Positions 43,870-53,500 of a DNA stretch of 64,000 nt are shown here, one piece after another (position 1 is the stretch's first letter; every line of letters begins with the position of its first letter). The notes below the pieces were generated by a model. That model was not told the origin of the DNA. It saw only the letters and a program-made list of their open reading frames with translations, and did not search any database. The translations under genes and the position numbers were made by a program. Source of the stretch: Acidobacteriota bacterium (GTDB lineage: Bacteria; Acidobacteriota; Blastocatellia; Pyrinomonadales; Pyrinomonadaceae). The stretch spans positions 1 through 64,000 of the forward strand of contig JAFDVK010000038.1 in assembly GCA_018269005.1 (NCBI GenBank), written 5' to 3'.

Positions 43870-44639
43870 TGGAAGAGATCGAAATAATCAACGGCTACGA
43901 ATTCAAGGCATTCGACGAGAACGAGCTTCCCTCGATGAAGGCCGCTCTTGCATCCGCGATGCGGGAGACCGGCGTTCGAGGGACGATAATTCTTGCCGCA
44001 GAAGGGTTTAACGCCTCGCTTTGCGGCACTCGCGAAGAGATCGCTGCCTTCATCCCAACAGCCGAAAGGATCTTGGACACGACCCTCTCGCTTAAGTTTT
44101 CCTATGCCGATTCGCGGCCTCTGCGGAAGATCGACGTGAAGATCAAGCCCGAGATCGTCACGCTGAAACAGCCGGTCGATATTGCGCTCGGCGAGGGCAC
44201 GCACGTCTCGTCCTCCGAATGGAACGAACTCATTCGCGATCCGGAAACGCTGGTCCTCGATACGCGCAACTCTTATGAGTTCGAGACGGGTACTTTTGTC
44301 GGAGCGGTGAATCCCGAGATCGAAAAGTTCAGCGAACTGCCGGAATACGTCGCCGAACGCCTTTCGCCGGAGAATCACAAACGAGTAGCGATGTTTTGCA
44401 CGGGCGGAATTCGCTGCGAGAAGTTTGCCCCATTTATGCTCGCCCACGGGTTCCAAGAGGTCTATCAGCTAAAGGGCGGGATTCTCAAGTACATCGAAGA
44501 AGTTCCAAAGGATGAATCGCTCTGGGAAGGCGAATGTTTCGTCTTTGACGAGAGGACGACGCTCGACGATGACCTGCGAAAGGGGACGTCGTGGGATCGG
44601 TCAAAACGCCATTCGGATGCTCCCGGCGAGACGAAATGA
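43866..44639 (+). CDS. trhO: tRNA uridine 34 hydroxylase (rhodanese-like)
   Basis: The 257-residue protein has the N-terminal acylphosphatase-like domain (VRGTIILAAEGFNASLCGT) and a rhodanese domain with the active Cys in FCTGGIRCEKFAPFML. This is the TrhO/YceA family, which hydroxylates U34 of tRNAs in an oxygen-dependent way. Start: two adjacent ATG codons (43866, 43869), the first overlapping the fmt stop. The stop overlaps the rsmB start (ATGA). Cytoplasmic. Confidence 0.93.
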   Translation: MMEEIEIINGYEFKAFDENELPSMKAALASAMRETGVRGTIILAAEGFNASLCGTREEIAAFIPTAERILDTTLSLKFSYADSRPLRKIDVKIKPEIVTLKQPVDIALGEGTHVSSSEWNELIRDPETLVLDTRNSYEFETGTFVGAVNPEIEKFSELPEYVAERLSPENHKRVAMFCTGGIRCEKFAPFMLAHGFQEVYQLKGGILKYIEEVPKDESLWEGECFVFDERTTLDDDLRKGTSWDRSKRHSDAPGETK

Positions 44640-45931
44640 AGATCTCGCCGGCACGTCTTGCCGCTTTTCGGATACTAAAGAAGATCGAGCTCGAACATGG
44701 GTTGTCGGCCGTATTGCTGCCCGAGGCAGAAGCTTCGTTGAGCGGCCCCGACAAAGGCCTTTGCCACGCTCTTGTTCTTGGCGTACTTCGACACCAAATT
44801 TTTCTTGACCGCTTGATCGACACCTCGGCTGTCGGCAAGAAGATCGACACGGATATCAGGCTCATTCTGCGGATCGGCCTGTTCCAGCTCAAGTTTCTTG
44901 AACGCGTTCCGCCGCATGCGGTGCTGTTTGAGAGCGTCGAACTGGCAAGATTTGCGAAAAAGCATTCGGCTGCCGGATTTGTGAACGCGATCCTTCGCAA
45001 GACTCTTCGAGACGACCCGCAGATCGCGTTTTCGAGCGACCTCGACCGCCTTTCTGTCGAGACTTCACATCCGATCCCGCTTCTCGAACGATGGGCGGCG
45101 CAATACGGAATGGAACGGGCCGCGAGCATCGCACACGCGAATAACGAACTTCCGAAGACCGCATTTCGCAAGACACCGAGGACAACCGGCAACGCACTCA
45201 ACGAACTGATTGAGAGTGGCGATATTGTTCCCTCGGCGGTCGTTGCGAACGGCTTTGTCTCGGTTCAGGGAAACACCAAATTGGCGGAACTCGAGGACGC
45301 CGGACAGATATATCTCCAGGACGAGGCGTCGCAGCTGGTCGCTGAGATCTCAGCAAGTTTCGTAAAGCGAAATTTCCTCGACGTTTGTGCCTCGCCGGGC
45401 AGTAAGACGACCGCGATCGCAATGGCCGCTCCGCAAGCGAAGGGCGTTGCAGGCGATCTTTCCCCAAAAAGAACGGAAACGCTCGCAAAACTTCTTCGAA
45501 AACAGGGAACCGAGAATGTTGCGGTCGTCCGTTACGATGCCGAGCAGCCGCTGCCTTTTGAATCTGTGTTTGATACGATCCTGCTCGATGCCCCGTGCTC
45601 CGGAACCGGTACGATAAGGCACAACCCCGAGATACGTTATCGCGTCAAAGCATCAGAACTTGAACGATTTCGCGACCGCCAGCTCGTCATGCTGCGAAAT
45701 GCCGCGGACTGTCTCGGCGAGAACGGACATCTGGTCTATTCGACCTGCTCGCTCGAGCGTACGGAGAACGAGGATGTGGTCGAGGCGTTCATCGCGAATG
45801 AGAAGGAATTTGAAGTTGTAAGGGTCGAAGGGTTTGAGCGGTTCGCAGGTGAGAACGAAACGTTGCGGACGTTTCCTGACCGAGACGGCGTGGACGGCTT
45901 TTTCGCCGCGGTTCTAAGGCGGAAAACTTGA
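44636..45931 (+). CDS. rsmB: 16S rRNA (cytosine-967-C5) methyltransferase
   Basis: The ATG at 44636 gives 431 residues and overlaps the trhO stop; a longer frame from 44591 lies in trhO. The N-terminal NusB-like RNA-binding domain (~1-140, GLCHALVLGVLRHQIFLDRLID) is followed by a SAM methyltransferase domain with DVCASPGSKTTAIA, LLDAPCSGTGT (Cys nucleophile) and VYSTCSLERTENEDVV (second Cys). It methylates C967 in 16S rRNA in the cytoplasm. It ends 121 bp before the PASTA gene. Confidence 0.94.
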   Translation: MKISPARLAAFRILKKIELEHGLSAVLLPEAEASLSGPDKGLCHALVLGVLRHQIFLDRLIDTSAVGKKIDTDIRLILRIGLFQLKFLERVPPHAVLFESVELARFAKKHSAAGFVNAILRKTLRDDPQIAFSSDLDRLSVETSHPIPLLERWAAQYGMERAASIAHANNELPKTAFRKTPRTTGNALNELIESGDIVPSAVVANGFVSVQGNTKLAELEDAGQIYLQDEASQLVAEISASFVKRNFLDVCASPGSKTTAIAMAAPQAKGVAGDLSPKRTETLAKLLRKQGTENVAVVRYDAEQPLPFESVFDTILLDAPCSGTGTIRHNPEIRYRVKASELERFRDRQLVMLRNAADCLGENGHLVYSTCSLERTENEDVVEAFIANEKEFEVVRVEGFERFAGENETLRTFPDRDGVDGFFAAVLRRKT

Positions 45932-46052
45932 TGTTTTGACGTGGCATAAGAGCCTGTTAATGATAGACTTTTGGTTTGTTTGTTTTGCGGGCTTTTGCCG
46001 CTAGTTTCTGTATCATTCTTTTGTACCTGTTCGGTCAGGGAAATATAAGGCT

Positions 46053-46706
46053 GTGGGACTACAAAATAAGGCAATTTCAGGCGTGCTGAGGCTCGTCGGG
46101 CTAGGGGCGATCGCAGCTGTATTTTTCCTGTCGCTGGCGGGCGTTGTCTATATGTCGCTGCAGGGCTCCGAAGTGAAGGTGCCTGAGCTTGTCGGCAAGA
46201 ACGTTACAGAGACCGAGAAGGAACTTGCGTCCCTTGGGCTGAAGGTCAAGAAGCGTGCCGAGAGGGTCAGCGCCGAACCTATCGATTCAGTAATTGAACA
46301 GCTTCCAAAGCCGGGCGAAACTGTGAAGACCGGGCAGGTCATCTACGTGGTCACAAGCAAGGGCGGCGGAACTCCTGCGGACGTTCCGGCGACGGTGAAC
46401 TCGGACGAAGATGATTCGAAGAAGATCGAGGAAATGATCACCGATAAGCCTAAGAAGACCGCCACAAAGAAAAAGGCCGATACGACTCGCGATCTGACAA
46501 ATTCAAACTCGGCCTCGGATACTGATAAGGGTGACACGGGCGACAAGAGCGACACCGATCCAAAAGCGACGGACAAAAAGAATACGTCGGATGATAAGCC
46601 TGCCTCGAACAAGCAGACACCTCCGGTAAAAAAGGACTCGGACGACTCAAAGAACAAAAAAGACAAGGACAACAAGCCAAAACCGGCCGCTAAGAAAGAT
46701 CGTTAA
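46053..46706 (+). CDS. membrane-anchored PASTA-domain protein without kinase
   Basis: The 217-residue product starts with GTG (GAAATATAAGGCTGTG). One membrane helix spans ~16-34 (LGAIAAVFFLSLAGVVYMS), then a single PASTA domain at ~38-98 (VKVPELVGKNVTETEKELASLGLK, VIEQLPKPGETVKTGQVIYVV). The last ~115 residues are a charged tail rich in Lys, Asp, Ser and Thr. PASTA domains bind peptidoglycan fragments and usually form the outer part of PknB/PrkC kinases or PBP2x. There is no kinase or transpeptidase domain. Its place between rsmB and rpe is where Firmicutes encode prkC. Confidence 0.85.
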   Translation: MGLQNKAISGVLRLVGLGAIAAVFFLSLAGVVYMSLQGSEVKVPELVGKNVTETEKELASLGLKVKKRAERVSAEPIDSVIEQLPKPGETVKTGQVIYVVTSKGGGTPADVPATVNSDEDDSKKIEEMITDKPKKTATKKKADTTRDLTNSNSASDTDKGDTGDKSDTDPKATDKKNTSDDKPASNKQTPPVKKDSDDSKNKKDKDNKPKPAAKKDR

Positions 46707-46716
46707 AGCAACGAAA

Positions 46717-47418
46717 ATGGGTGAGATCGCAACAAAAATAGGTGAAAGGACCGCGCCGTTCGAGATGGCACCGTCTATACTTTCGGCCGATTTTACCCGT
46801 CTTGGTGAAGAGATCGCTGCGGTCGAAGCGGGCGGAGCAACCGTACTTCACGTCGATGTGATGGACGGCAAGTTCGTGCCTAACATTACGATCGGCCTGC
46901 CGGTGGTGAAGTCGCTTAGAAAGTGCACCCGCATCAAGATAGATGCTCACTTGATGATCGAGGAGCCGGGACGCTATGCAGCGGACTTCGTAAAAGCAGG
47001 TGCCGATATGGTTTCCGTGCATGTCGAGGCCGATCCGCACATTCATCGCACGATCGACGCGATCAAGGCGGAAGGCGCACTTGCAGGCGTTGTGATCAAT
47101 CCCGCAACGCCGATCGCCGCTCTCGACGAGATCCTGCATTATGCCGATTATGTACTTTTGATGTCGGTAAATCCCGGATTTGGCGGGCAAAAATTCATTC
47201 CGCCGGTCCTGGATAAGCTTCGCAGACTGAAGGAGATAGTTCGCGAACGCGGTCTCGATACGCTGCTTGAGATCGATGGCGGTGTTGACGAAGGGAATAT
47301 TGCAGATATTGTTGCGGCAGGTGCAGATATTGTCGTCGCAGGGTCCGCTGTATTTGGCAAAGACGACCCGGCAAAAGCCGTGCGAGAGTTGCTTGATAGC
47401 GGTTCCGATTGGGTTTGA
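46717..47418 (+). CDS. rpe: ribulose-phosphate 3-epimerase
   Basis: The 233-residue enzyme interconverts ribulose 5-phosphate and xylulose 5-phosphate. Motifs: APSILSADF, HVDVMDGKFVPNITIG with metal ligands, DAHLMIEEPGRY, LMSVNPGFGGQKF and LEIDGGVDEGNI. The N-terminus is ~15 residues longer than usual (MGEIATKIGERTAP), so an inner start is possible. It begins 10 bp after the PASTA gene, so both are co-transcribed. It closes the pentose phosphate set with RpiB (29891). Confidence 0.96.
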   Translation: MGEIATKIGERTAPFEMAPSILSADFTRLGEEIAAVEAGGATVLHVDVMDGKFVPNITIGLPVVKSLRKCTRIKIDAHLMIEEPGRYAADFVKAGADMVSVHVEADPHIHRTIDAIKAEGALAGVVINPATPIAALDEILHYADYVLLMSVNPGFGGQKFIPPVLDKLRRLKEIVRERGLDTLLEIDGGVDEGNIADIVAAGADIVVAGSAVFGKDDPAKAVRELLDSGSDWV

Positions 47419-47442
47419 AAGTTCGGTTCGATCAGATAATTT

Positions 47443-48954
47443 ATGTTTTCTAAAAGAGTTTTTGGCCTTTTTTCAGTTTTCGCGATCATTGTTGCGGCAA
47501 GCATTGCTATTTCAGCACAAGGGAAGCCCGGCGATGGATCCGAAACGCAGCGGCTCGACGTAATGAGCGATAAACTCGAGCGTATGCGCCGTTCGCTTGA
47601 AGGAGTAGCTTCGGCTCTTAAGGCGGAGGCCAAAGATGATGCGTCCAAGGACATCAAGTCGCCGGAGTCTTTCTATGCTCGTGCGATGGGCATGGCCGAA
47701 GAGGCAAAGCGACTATCAAAGGACGTTAACAATCTGAGCGGCAAGGTCGAACGCGGGGATCAGCATGAGAAATCGGATGTTGACAGCCTTGAACAGGCGG
47801 TCGCGGAACTTCAGGCGAGAGTCGAGAAGTTTCAATCCGAAACCGCCGAGGCCCGAGCTCTACCTGACACACCCGTTGGCAAACCTCGCGAAAAGAAGAA
47901 GAAAAAGAAATTCCTGGGTATTTTCGGAAAAGGCGGGAATGACGAATATGAGGACCTGATCGGTTCGGTCAGCCCGGGACGCGACAAGGAACTCTTTATC
48001 GTAGCGACCCGTGAGGTGCGCAAGAAGAATTACGATGTCGGACGACTCCTGTATCAGACGATCATTTCGACGTATCCGGATTCGCCGTATCTCCCGATGT
48101 CGAAACTTGCCGTCGCCGATTCTTTTTTCCTCGAAGGAAGTTCGTCGAATCTGATCCAGGCCATTGCCTCATATCAAGATTGGCTCACCTTCTTTCCGAC
48201 GCATCCGCTTTCGGATCGCGTGGTCTTGAAGATCGCGGAGGCCGAGATGCGTCAGATCGGGCTTCCTGATCGTGACGCGACCCGTGCAAAGCGTGCCGAA
48301 ATAAAGCTCAAGGCTCTTATCGGCCAGTACCCGAACTCGACGATCCTTGACGAAGCTAAAAAGCGTCTCGAAGAGGTGCAGGACAATCTTGGGCTGCACA
48401 ACCTGTATATCGCGAATTATTACTACAACCAGTCGGTCGATCAGAAGAAGGGCGGCCTTAAGGGCGCTCAGTCGCGTTACCGCGAGATCATCGACAAGTA
48501 TCCCGAATTCTGCTTTATGGACGAGGTTTTGTTCAAGCTGGCGGTAACTTACCAGCTTGAAGAAGAGACGGATCAGGCCGCCAGATACTTTCAGCGTATA
48601 GTTTCGGACTACCCGAACAGCGAATATGTAAAAAAGGCGACCGAACAGCTCCAACTGATCGGAGCGACGATCCCTTCGGCAAATCCTGAAAGAGCACGGA
48701 TCGAACCTTGCGCCCAGCCCGGCTTTTTCTCAAATTTCAAGAATCAGCTATTCGGCATCTATCCGATGACGATCGATGATAGCGGCGTGCTCATCTCCGA
48801 TCATTTCGATAAGGGCAAATTCGAGCTCATCGATCAGATCATCGAGAACCAAGGCGAACTGAATACTAATCAGATCCCGAAGGCCCTGACCACTGTGATC
48901 TCAGACCGCTCGGCCCAGGCAAATGCCACACCCGTAACCGCTACACCAAAATAG
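47443..48954 (+). CDS. exported tetratricopeptide protein, BamD-like
   Basis: The 503-residue protein has a signal peptide (MFSKRVFGLFSVFAIIVAASIAISAQ), then a predicted coiled-coil region (~35-140), a Lys-rich stretch (EKKKKKKF) and a repeat part (~170-400) like the outer-membrane assembly lipoprotein BamD (TYPDSPYLPMSKLAVADSFF, YFQRIVSDYPNSEYVKKA). No lipobox Cys is visible at the signal end, so it may not be a lipoprotein. The coiled coil is unlike E. coli BamD. The gene follows rpe by 24 bp and ends in a terminator. It may act in outer membrane protein insertion. Confidence 0.78.
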   Translation: MFSKRVFGLFSVFAIIVAASIAISAQGKPGDGSETQRLDVMSDKLERMRRSLEGVASALKAEAKDDASKDIKSPESFYARAMGMAEEAKRLSKDVNNLSGKVERGDQHEKSDVDSLEQAVAELQARVEKFQSETAEARALPDTPVGKPREKKKKKKFLGIFGKGGNDEYEDLIGSVSPGRDKELFIVATREVRKKNYDVGRLLYQTIISTYPDSPYLPMSKLAVADSFFLEGSSSNLIQAIASYQDWLTFFPTHPLSDRVVLKIAEAEMRQIGLPDRDATRAKRAEIKLKALIGQYPNSTILDEAKKRLEEVQDNLGLHNLYIANYYYNQSVDQKKGGLKGAQSRYREIIDKYPEFCFMDEVLFKLAVTYQLEEETDQAARYFQRIVSDYPNSEYVKKATEQLQLIGATIPSANPERARIEPCAQPGFFSNFKNQLFGIYPMTIDDSGVLISDHFDKGKFELIDQIIENQGELNTNQIPKALTTVISDRSAQANATPVTATPK

Positions 48955-49013
48955 CCATTCTCTGGTTGGGTCCGTGATTTCTAGAATCACAACACAACTG
49001 GCCGACAAAATGA

Positions 49014-49049
49014 ATAAAGCCAAGATGAACTTACTCATCTTGGCTTTAT
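49014..49049 (+). terminator. terminator after the BamD-like gene
   Basis: ATAAAGCCAAGATGA and TCATCTTGGCTTTAT form a perfect 15-bp stem with a 6-nt loop. The T-run is weak (ATAGCTG), so it may work with a partner factor; the long stem is convincing. Confidence 0.7.
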
Positions 49050-49083
49050 AGCTGTGCGGGCATTCTCGACGAACTGCGACAAA

Positions 49084-49111
49084 GAACCCGCGAGCTGATG
49101 CTCGCGGGTTC
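49084..49111 (-). terminator. terminator after the M48 protease gene
   Basis: GAACCCGCGAG and CTCGCGGGTTC pair perfectly with a 6-nt loop. On the minus strand TTTGTC follows. It lies 36 bp past the stop of the M48 gene, back to back with the terminator at 49014-49049. Confidence 0.75.
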
Positions 49112-49146
49112 TCACGAGGAAACCTAAGAATACAACCTTAGCAGGC

Positions 49147-50325
49147 CTATTGATCAGGTGTTGCTGATGGGTTAGGCGATGTCGGTTCGTTGCGCTTTTG
49201 GAGCTTTGGCGGCCCACTGTCTTGCGAACTGCTGCTCGAATCCGCGGCGTCAGGTTCATCGGGCGTCGGCTGTCGCTTCTTCAAAGTCGGCGGACCTTGG
49301 TCAGCCTCATCGAAATCGCCCTTTATTCCGGCTTTCGCGTTCGTGATCTTCATCAGGTGTTCCTTTACCCTTTGAAACTCCGAAGTGCTGATGATGTACT
49401 CTTCCTTTTCCGGGAATCTTGCGACTAGGCTAAGGCTGTCGTCACGGCGTTCGAGTGCCGGCGGGTGGCTCATAAAGAGCTTTGAGAGCGAGCCCGGCTT
49501 CTTTTTGTTCTGTGAAGCGAGCTTTTCGAACATCGTGGACATCGCTGTCGGATCATAGCCGGCCGCGTAGAGATATTGAACGCCGAGACGGTCCGCTTCC
49601 TCTTCCGCACCACGCGTAAACTTAAAGAACGCAAGCATTTGCCCCAGACCTGCAGTGTTTTGCAGCACTGCACCGGCGATGCCGCCGGTCATAATGAGGC
49701 CTCCGAGGATTCCGTACTGCAGGAGCTTGCCTTTGCCCTGATTTTCCATTGCGTGGCGTGCAGCGACGTGTGCGATCTCGTGGGCCATAACGCCCGCAAG
49801 TTCGGCTTCATTGTCCGCGGCCAGGATAAGTCCTTTATTTACAAAGAAAAAACCGCCGGGAAGTGCAAAAGCATTTACTTCGTCGCTGTCGATGACCTTG
49901 ATCGTGAACGGGATCTTTGCATCCGAATGCAGGACGATGTTCTGCCCCACACGGTTGACGTACTCGGTGACGATCGGGTCATCTACCATTTTCGCCTGTT
50001 GCTCGACTTCGGCAGCAAGCCTCCGACCGATCTGGACCTCCTTTGCCTGGGATCCGCCCAACCAGCCGAAAAGCTTGTCAGAGCCGCCGTTGATATTCCG
50101 CTTGCCTATCTGCGCCGGGTCGTCTTTGGCCGACAAAGCTTCTGTAGAATGCGTCGGCGTTGGCGAAGGCGTCGGTTCGCCTGCTTTTTTAGAGTCATCG
50201 GCCTTTGTCGCCGGTTTCTCGGCCGTCTGGCCGTAAACACCCAACGGAACGGTACCGATCACCGCCGTCCAAATACTGAATGCGGCCAAGAGGGCCGCTG
50301 CCGTTCTAAACTTACTGCTTGACAT
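49147..50325 (-). CDS. exported M48 family metalloprotease
   Basis: The 392-residue protein has a signal peptide (~1-32), a low-complexity Pro/Ser/Thr linker (~35-62), then the M48 peptidase domain with zinc motif HEIAHVAARH (HExxH) and a downstream Glu in EEEADRLGVQYLY. The C-terminal ~60 residues are Pro/Ser-rich. It resembles BepA/LoiP-type periplasmic proteases involved in outer membrane quality control, but without TPR repeats. It is convergent with the BamD-like gene, which fits an envelope role, though position alone is weak evidence. Confidence 0.88.
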   Translation of the reverse strand: MSSSKFRTAAALLAAFSIWTAVIGTVPLGVYGQTAEKPATKADDSKKAGEPTPSPTPTHSTEALSAKDDPAQIGKRNINGGSDKLFGWLGGSQAKEVQIGRRLAAEVEQQAKMVDDPIVTEYVNRVGQNIVLHSDAKIPFTIKVIDSDEVNAFALPGGFFFVNKGLILAADNEAELAGVMAHEIAHVAARHAMENQGKGKLLQYGILGGLIMTGGIAGAVLQNTAGLGQMLAFFKFTRGAEEEADRLGVQYLYAAGYDPTAMSTMFEKLASQNKKKPGSLSKLFMSHPPALERRDDSLSLVARFPEKEEYIISTSEFQRVKEHLMKITNAKAGIKGDFDEADQGPPTLKKRQPTPDEPDAADSSSSSQDSGPPKLQKRNEPTSPNPSATPDQ

Positions 50326-50583
50326 CGAAATGCCTCCTGCAAAAGACCGCTGTCTGCTAGATGATCTTAAGGATAATTAGACTTTACCACGCGTTGGTTA
50401 TGATGCACGAATTTCTCAATAAGTTGCGAATACGCAACAACTTTGCCTAGAATTTCAACTTTTTTTTCATGTCAGTCGAAAAATGAAAGAAATCCTTCAA
50501 ATTCGTGCATAAACTTGTTAAAATGGCGTTGGGTATTGCTCTCCCGCGATACTTCCTCGCCTGCTCCGAACAGTCAACCCTTT

Positions 50584-53500
50584 ATGAAGCGCATCGAACA
50601 GAAGGTAAAAGATCTCGTTGAATTGCGGCAGTATTCGAGCAATTACGAGTACGCACGCGAACCTGCAAAGGCTCTCGCAAGCTATCGATTTACGGACGTT
50701 ACGTCGGATCTGATGGCGAAATGGATCGAGAGAGCTTGCCATGTTTCAGATGGAAATGGTACGGCGAATGCACTTGCGGGTTTCCGTGGAGTTGGTAAGA
50801 GCCATTTTCTAAATACGTTCGGCGCGATCGTTGGAAATGCGGACTTAAGATCCCGTGCAGGCGACTCACATGTTGACAGTGCGGCTCACGGTCTTGGACG
50901 GCGAAAATTCAACGTCGTTTGGGCATTCCGCGGAACCGAAGAATCCCTCGTTGCCGAGTTACAGACAGGTATTGCCGAGGCAACCGGGATCTCACGCGCG
51001 GTATTAAGCTCGGATCTGGTCGAATTGCTCGAATCAGCCCAAACTTTTGGTGCCGATGCATCGCTTGTCGTACTTATCGACACCTCGTTGGACAGATCCG
51101 AACGGGTCAGTCGCGATGACGGACCAATGCTGGGCGAGATCGCAGAGATCGCTAAGAAAAGGGGCTTTCTTGTTTGCGTTGCTCTCGATGACGATATTGC
51201 CGGCGCTGATGGCGCAAATGCCGCGATCACTCGTTCCTACTCGATCGACTATCTTGACCTGGAGCATCTTTATAAGATCGTCGATGCACATATCTTCCCA
51301 AAATTTCCGCGCTCGAATAGCGTGATCCACGAGATCTACAACTACTACCGCGCTGTTGTCCCCGGTTTTAGATGGAGTGAACAGCGGTTCAGCGCTCTGT
51401 TTCCGCTGCATCCGGCAATAATGGAGGTCGCTCCGTTCATTCGCCTTTATTTGCACGAATTCGCGCTCCTCGGGTTTGCTTCCGAGGCGGGTGCGAGGAT
51501 CATGGGGCGGCCTGCGAATTCCTTGATCGCTCCGGATGAGGTATTTGACAGTGTTGAGAAAAGCCTTAGAAAGGTTGATGTCCTGTCGGCGGCCTTTGAG
51601 ATCTACGACCGCCTAAATAGTGAGGTTGTCGCAAAGCAGCCAGTTGTCAAACGCTTGCATGCGAAGCTTGTCTTGAAGGGCATGATGCTTTTCTCACTCA
51701 GCGAAGAAGGCTCGACGGCGGCCGAGATCGGCGCTTCTATGTTGATCTTCGACGAAGGGGATCCGTCGGCTGCCGTTGGGGAGATCGAGAGCGTCCTTGT
51801 CGCCTTTGCGGCGGCGGCCCCGGACGGTATAAAGACAGAGTCTGATTCCTCGGGACAAAACCGTTACAGCTTCCGCCTTGATGCAAAAGATGGGCTAAAG
51901 CTTGCATTGCAGGACGCCATTGAGAAAGTCGGTCCAGCCCAGATCGACGCGATCCTAAAGCGGCTTCTATCCGAAAGATTTCCTGACTTTAGCTTCTCAG
52001 TTGACGAGTCCGAGGGGCGGCTCGCAGACGAGGCTGATGCATTCTTGCTTTGGCGCGGCGGCGTTCGGAAAGGGCAGCTGCAATGGAACGTCGAAAACGG
52101 AAATGTTCGATCGTCCGTTGGCGCGCAGGATTGGACGGTGATCGTAGCTGCAGAACCGGGCCAGGCGGCAAGTTCGGACTCGATGTCCGTTGGATGGATA
52201 CCCGGCGCGATTGTCGCGAGCGATCGCGATGCGTTTGCCCGGTACTGGCTTCTCCAGAACGACCCGACGATCAGGAGCGAGCACAAGGAACATCTGGCGA
52301 CGGCCATTCAGACCCATGCGGCATCAACCGCAAAGGCGTTCCAACGAGTTTTCCTGGACCAGGCGATGCTCTCGATCGGCGGATTTGAATACAATCTGAC
52401 GGAGGATGCCCGAGGGGCGGCGACACTTTCTCAGCTTTTCAGCATTATGCTGGAGCCGCTCTTTGAAACTCGTTTTCCTGACCATCCGATCTTTCCGCAT
52501 GTCGTTGGGCCGAAGGAAGTTTCGACGATAGTTTCAGGCTTTTTTACCGGTTCCGCGACTGCCGATGACAACTTATTGCGACTCGCGGCGGACTGCTGTC
52601 TGCCGTTGGGGATAGCAACACGCGGCGAAACGGGTCCGTCACCCGCAGATGCCGAGGAACTTCGCCGCCTCGAAACTGTCCGCATCGTACTTGAGCTAGT
52701 CGATTCTGCGTCGGATCCGTCGGCGAAGATATCTGACGTCCATGCCGCATTGGCAAAAGAACCGTTCGGCCTGGTGGCAGAATCCGTTCATTTGATCCTT
52801 TCGGCAATGGTCGCGGCAAGAATGATCGAGTTCGTCACGACCCGGGCGGACCGGATCAATCATCGCTCTTTGGACCTCAAGGTCAGCTGGGATGACATCG
52901 TTGCGGTTGCCCGGCCTGTTGGTTCCGGCATCTCTGTTGAACGGCTTGGCCGCTGGCTGCACTTGCTGACGGGGGCAGATGAGACGCTGTCGGTTTCGAG
53001 AGAAGGCGATACCGAGGCGATCAAGCAAGCACTTGCGATCTGGCAGGCTGACTGGCGGACTTCTTCGGTCGCGGCGAGATATGCGGATGTGGACGATTGT
53101 TCGCTAACGACGCGGACGTGGCGTGCTTCGTCTTCGATAAAGTCTTTCGACTCGGTCGCCGGAAGCATCGATCGATTACGCTCTGGCGAACTGTCGTGCG
53201 AGGATTGCCTGACGCGGATCGCTGATGCCTTTGCGGACCAGGAAAGCGAGTTTTCTCGCCGATCGGACGATCTCATCCTGATCGAAGAGTTTCTTGCCGG
53301 TTTCGAACTTCGCGAAAAAGCGGTGTCATACCTTGCAAAGTCGGAACCGACCGGCGAATCTGAGATCGATAATTTGCGTGCCTACCTCTGGGACTTTGTA
53401 ACTTCGGACCTTAGTGATCACGATCCTGAGGTCTCGCGGCTGATCACGAATCAGTGGAGCCGCTACCAAAAGCTCTATACTCGACATTTTGTCGATCTGC

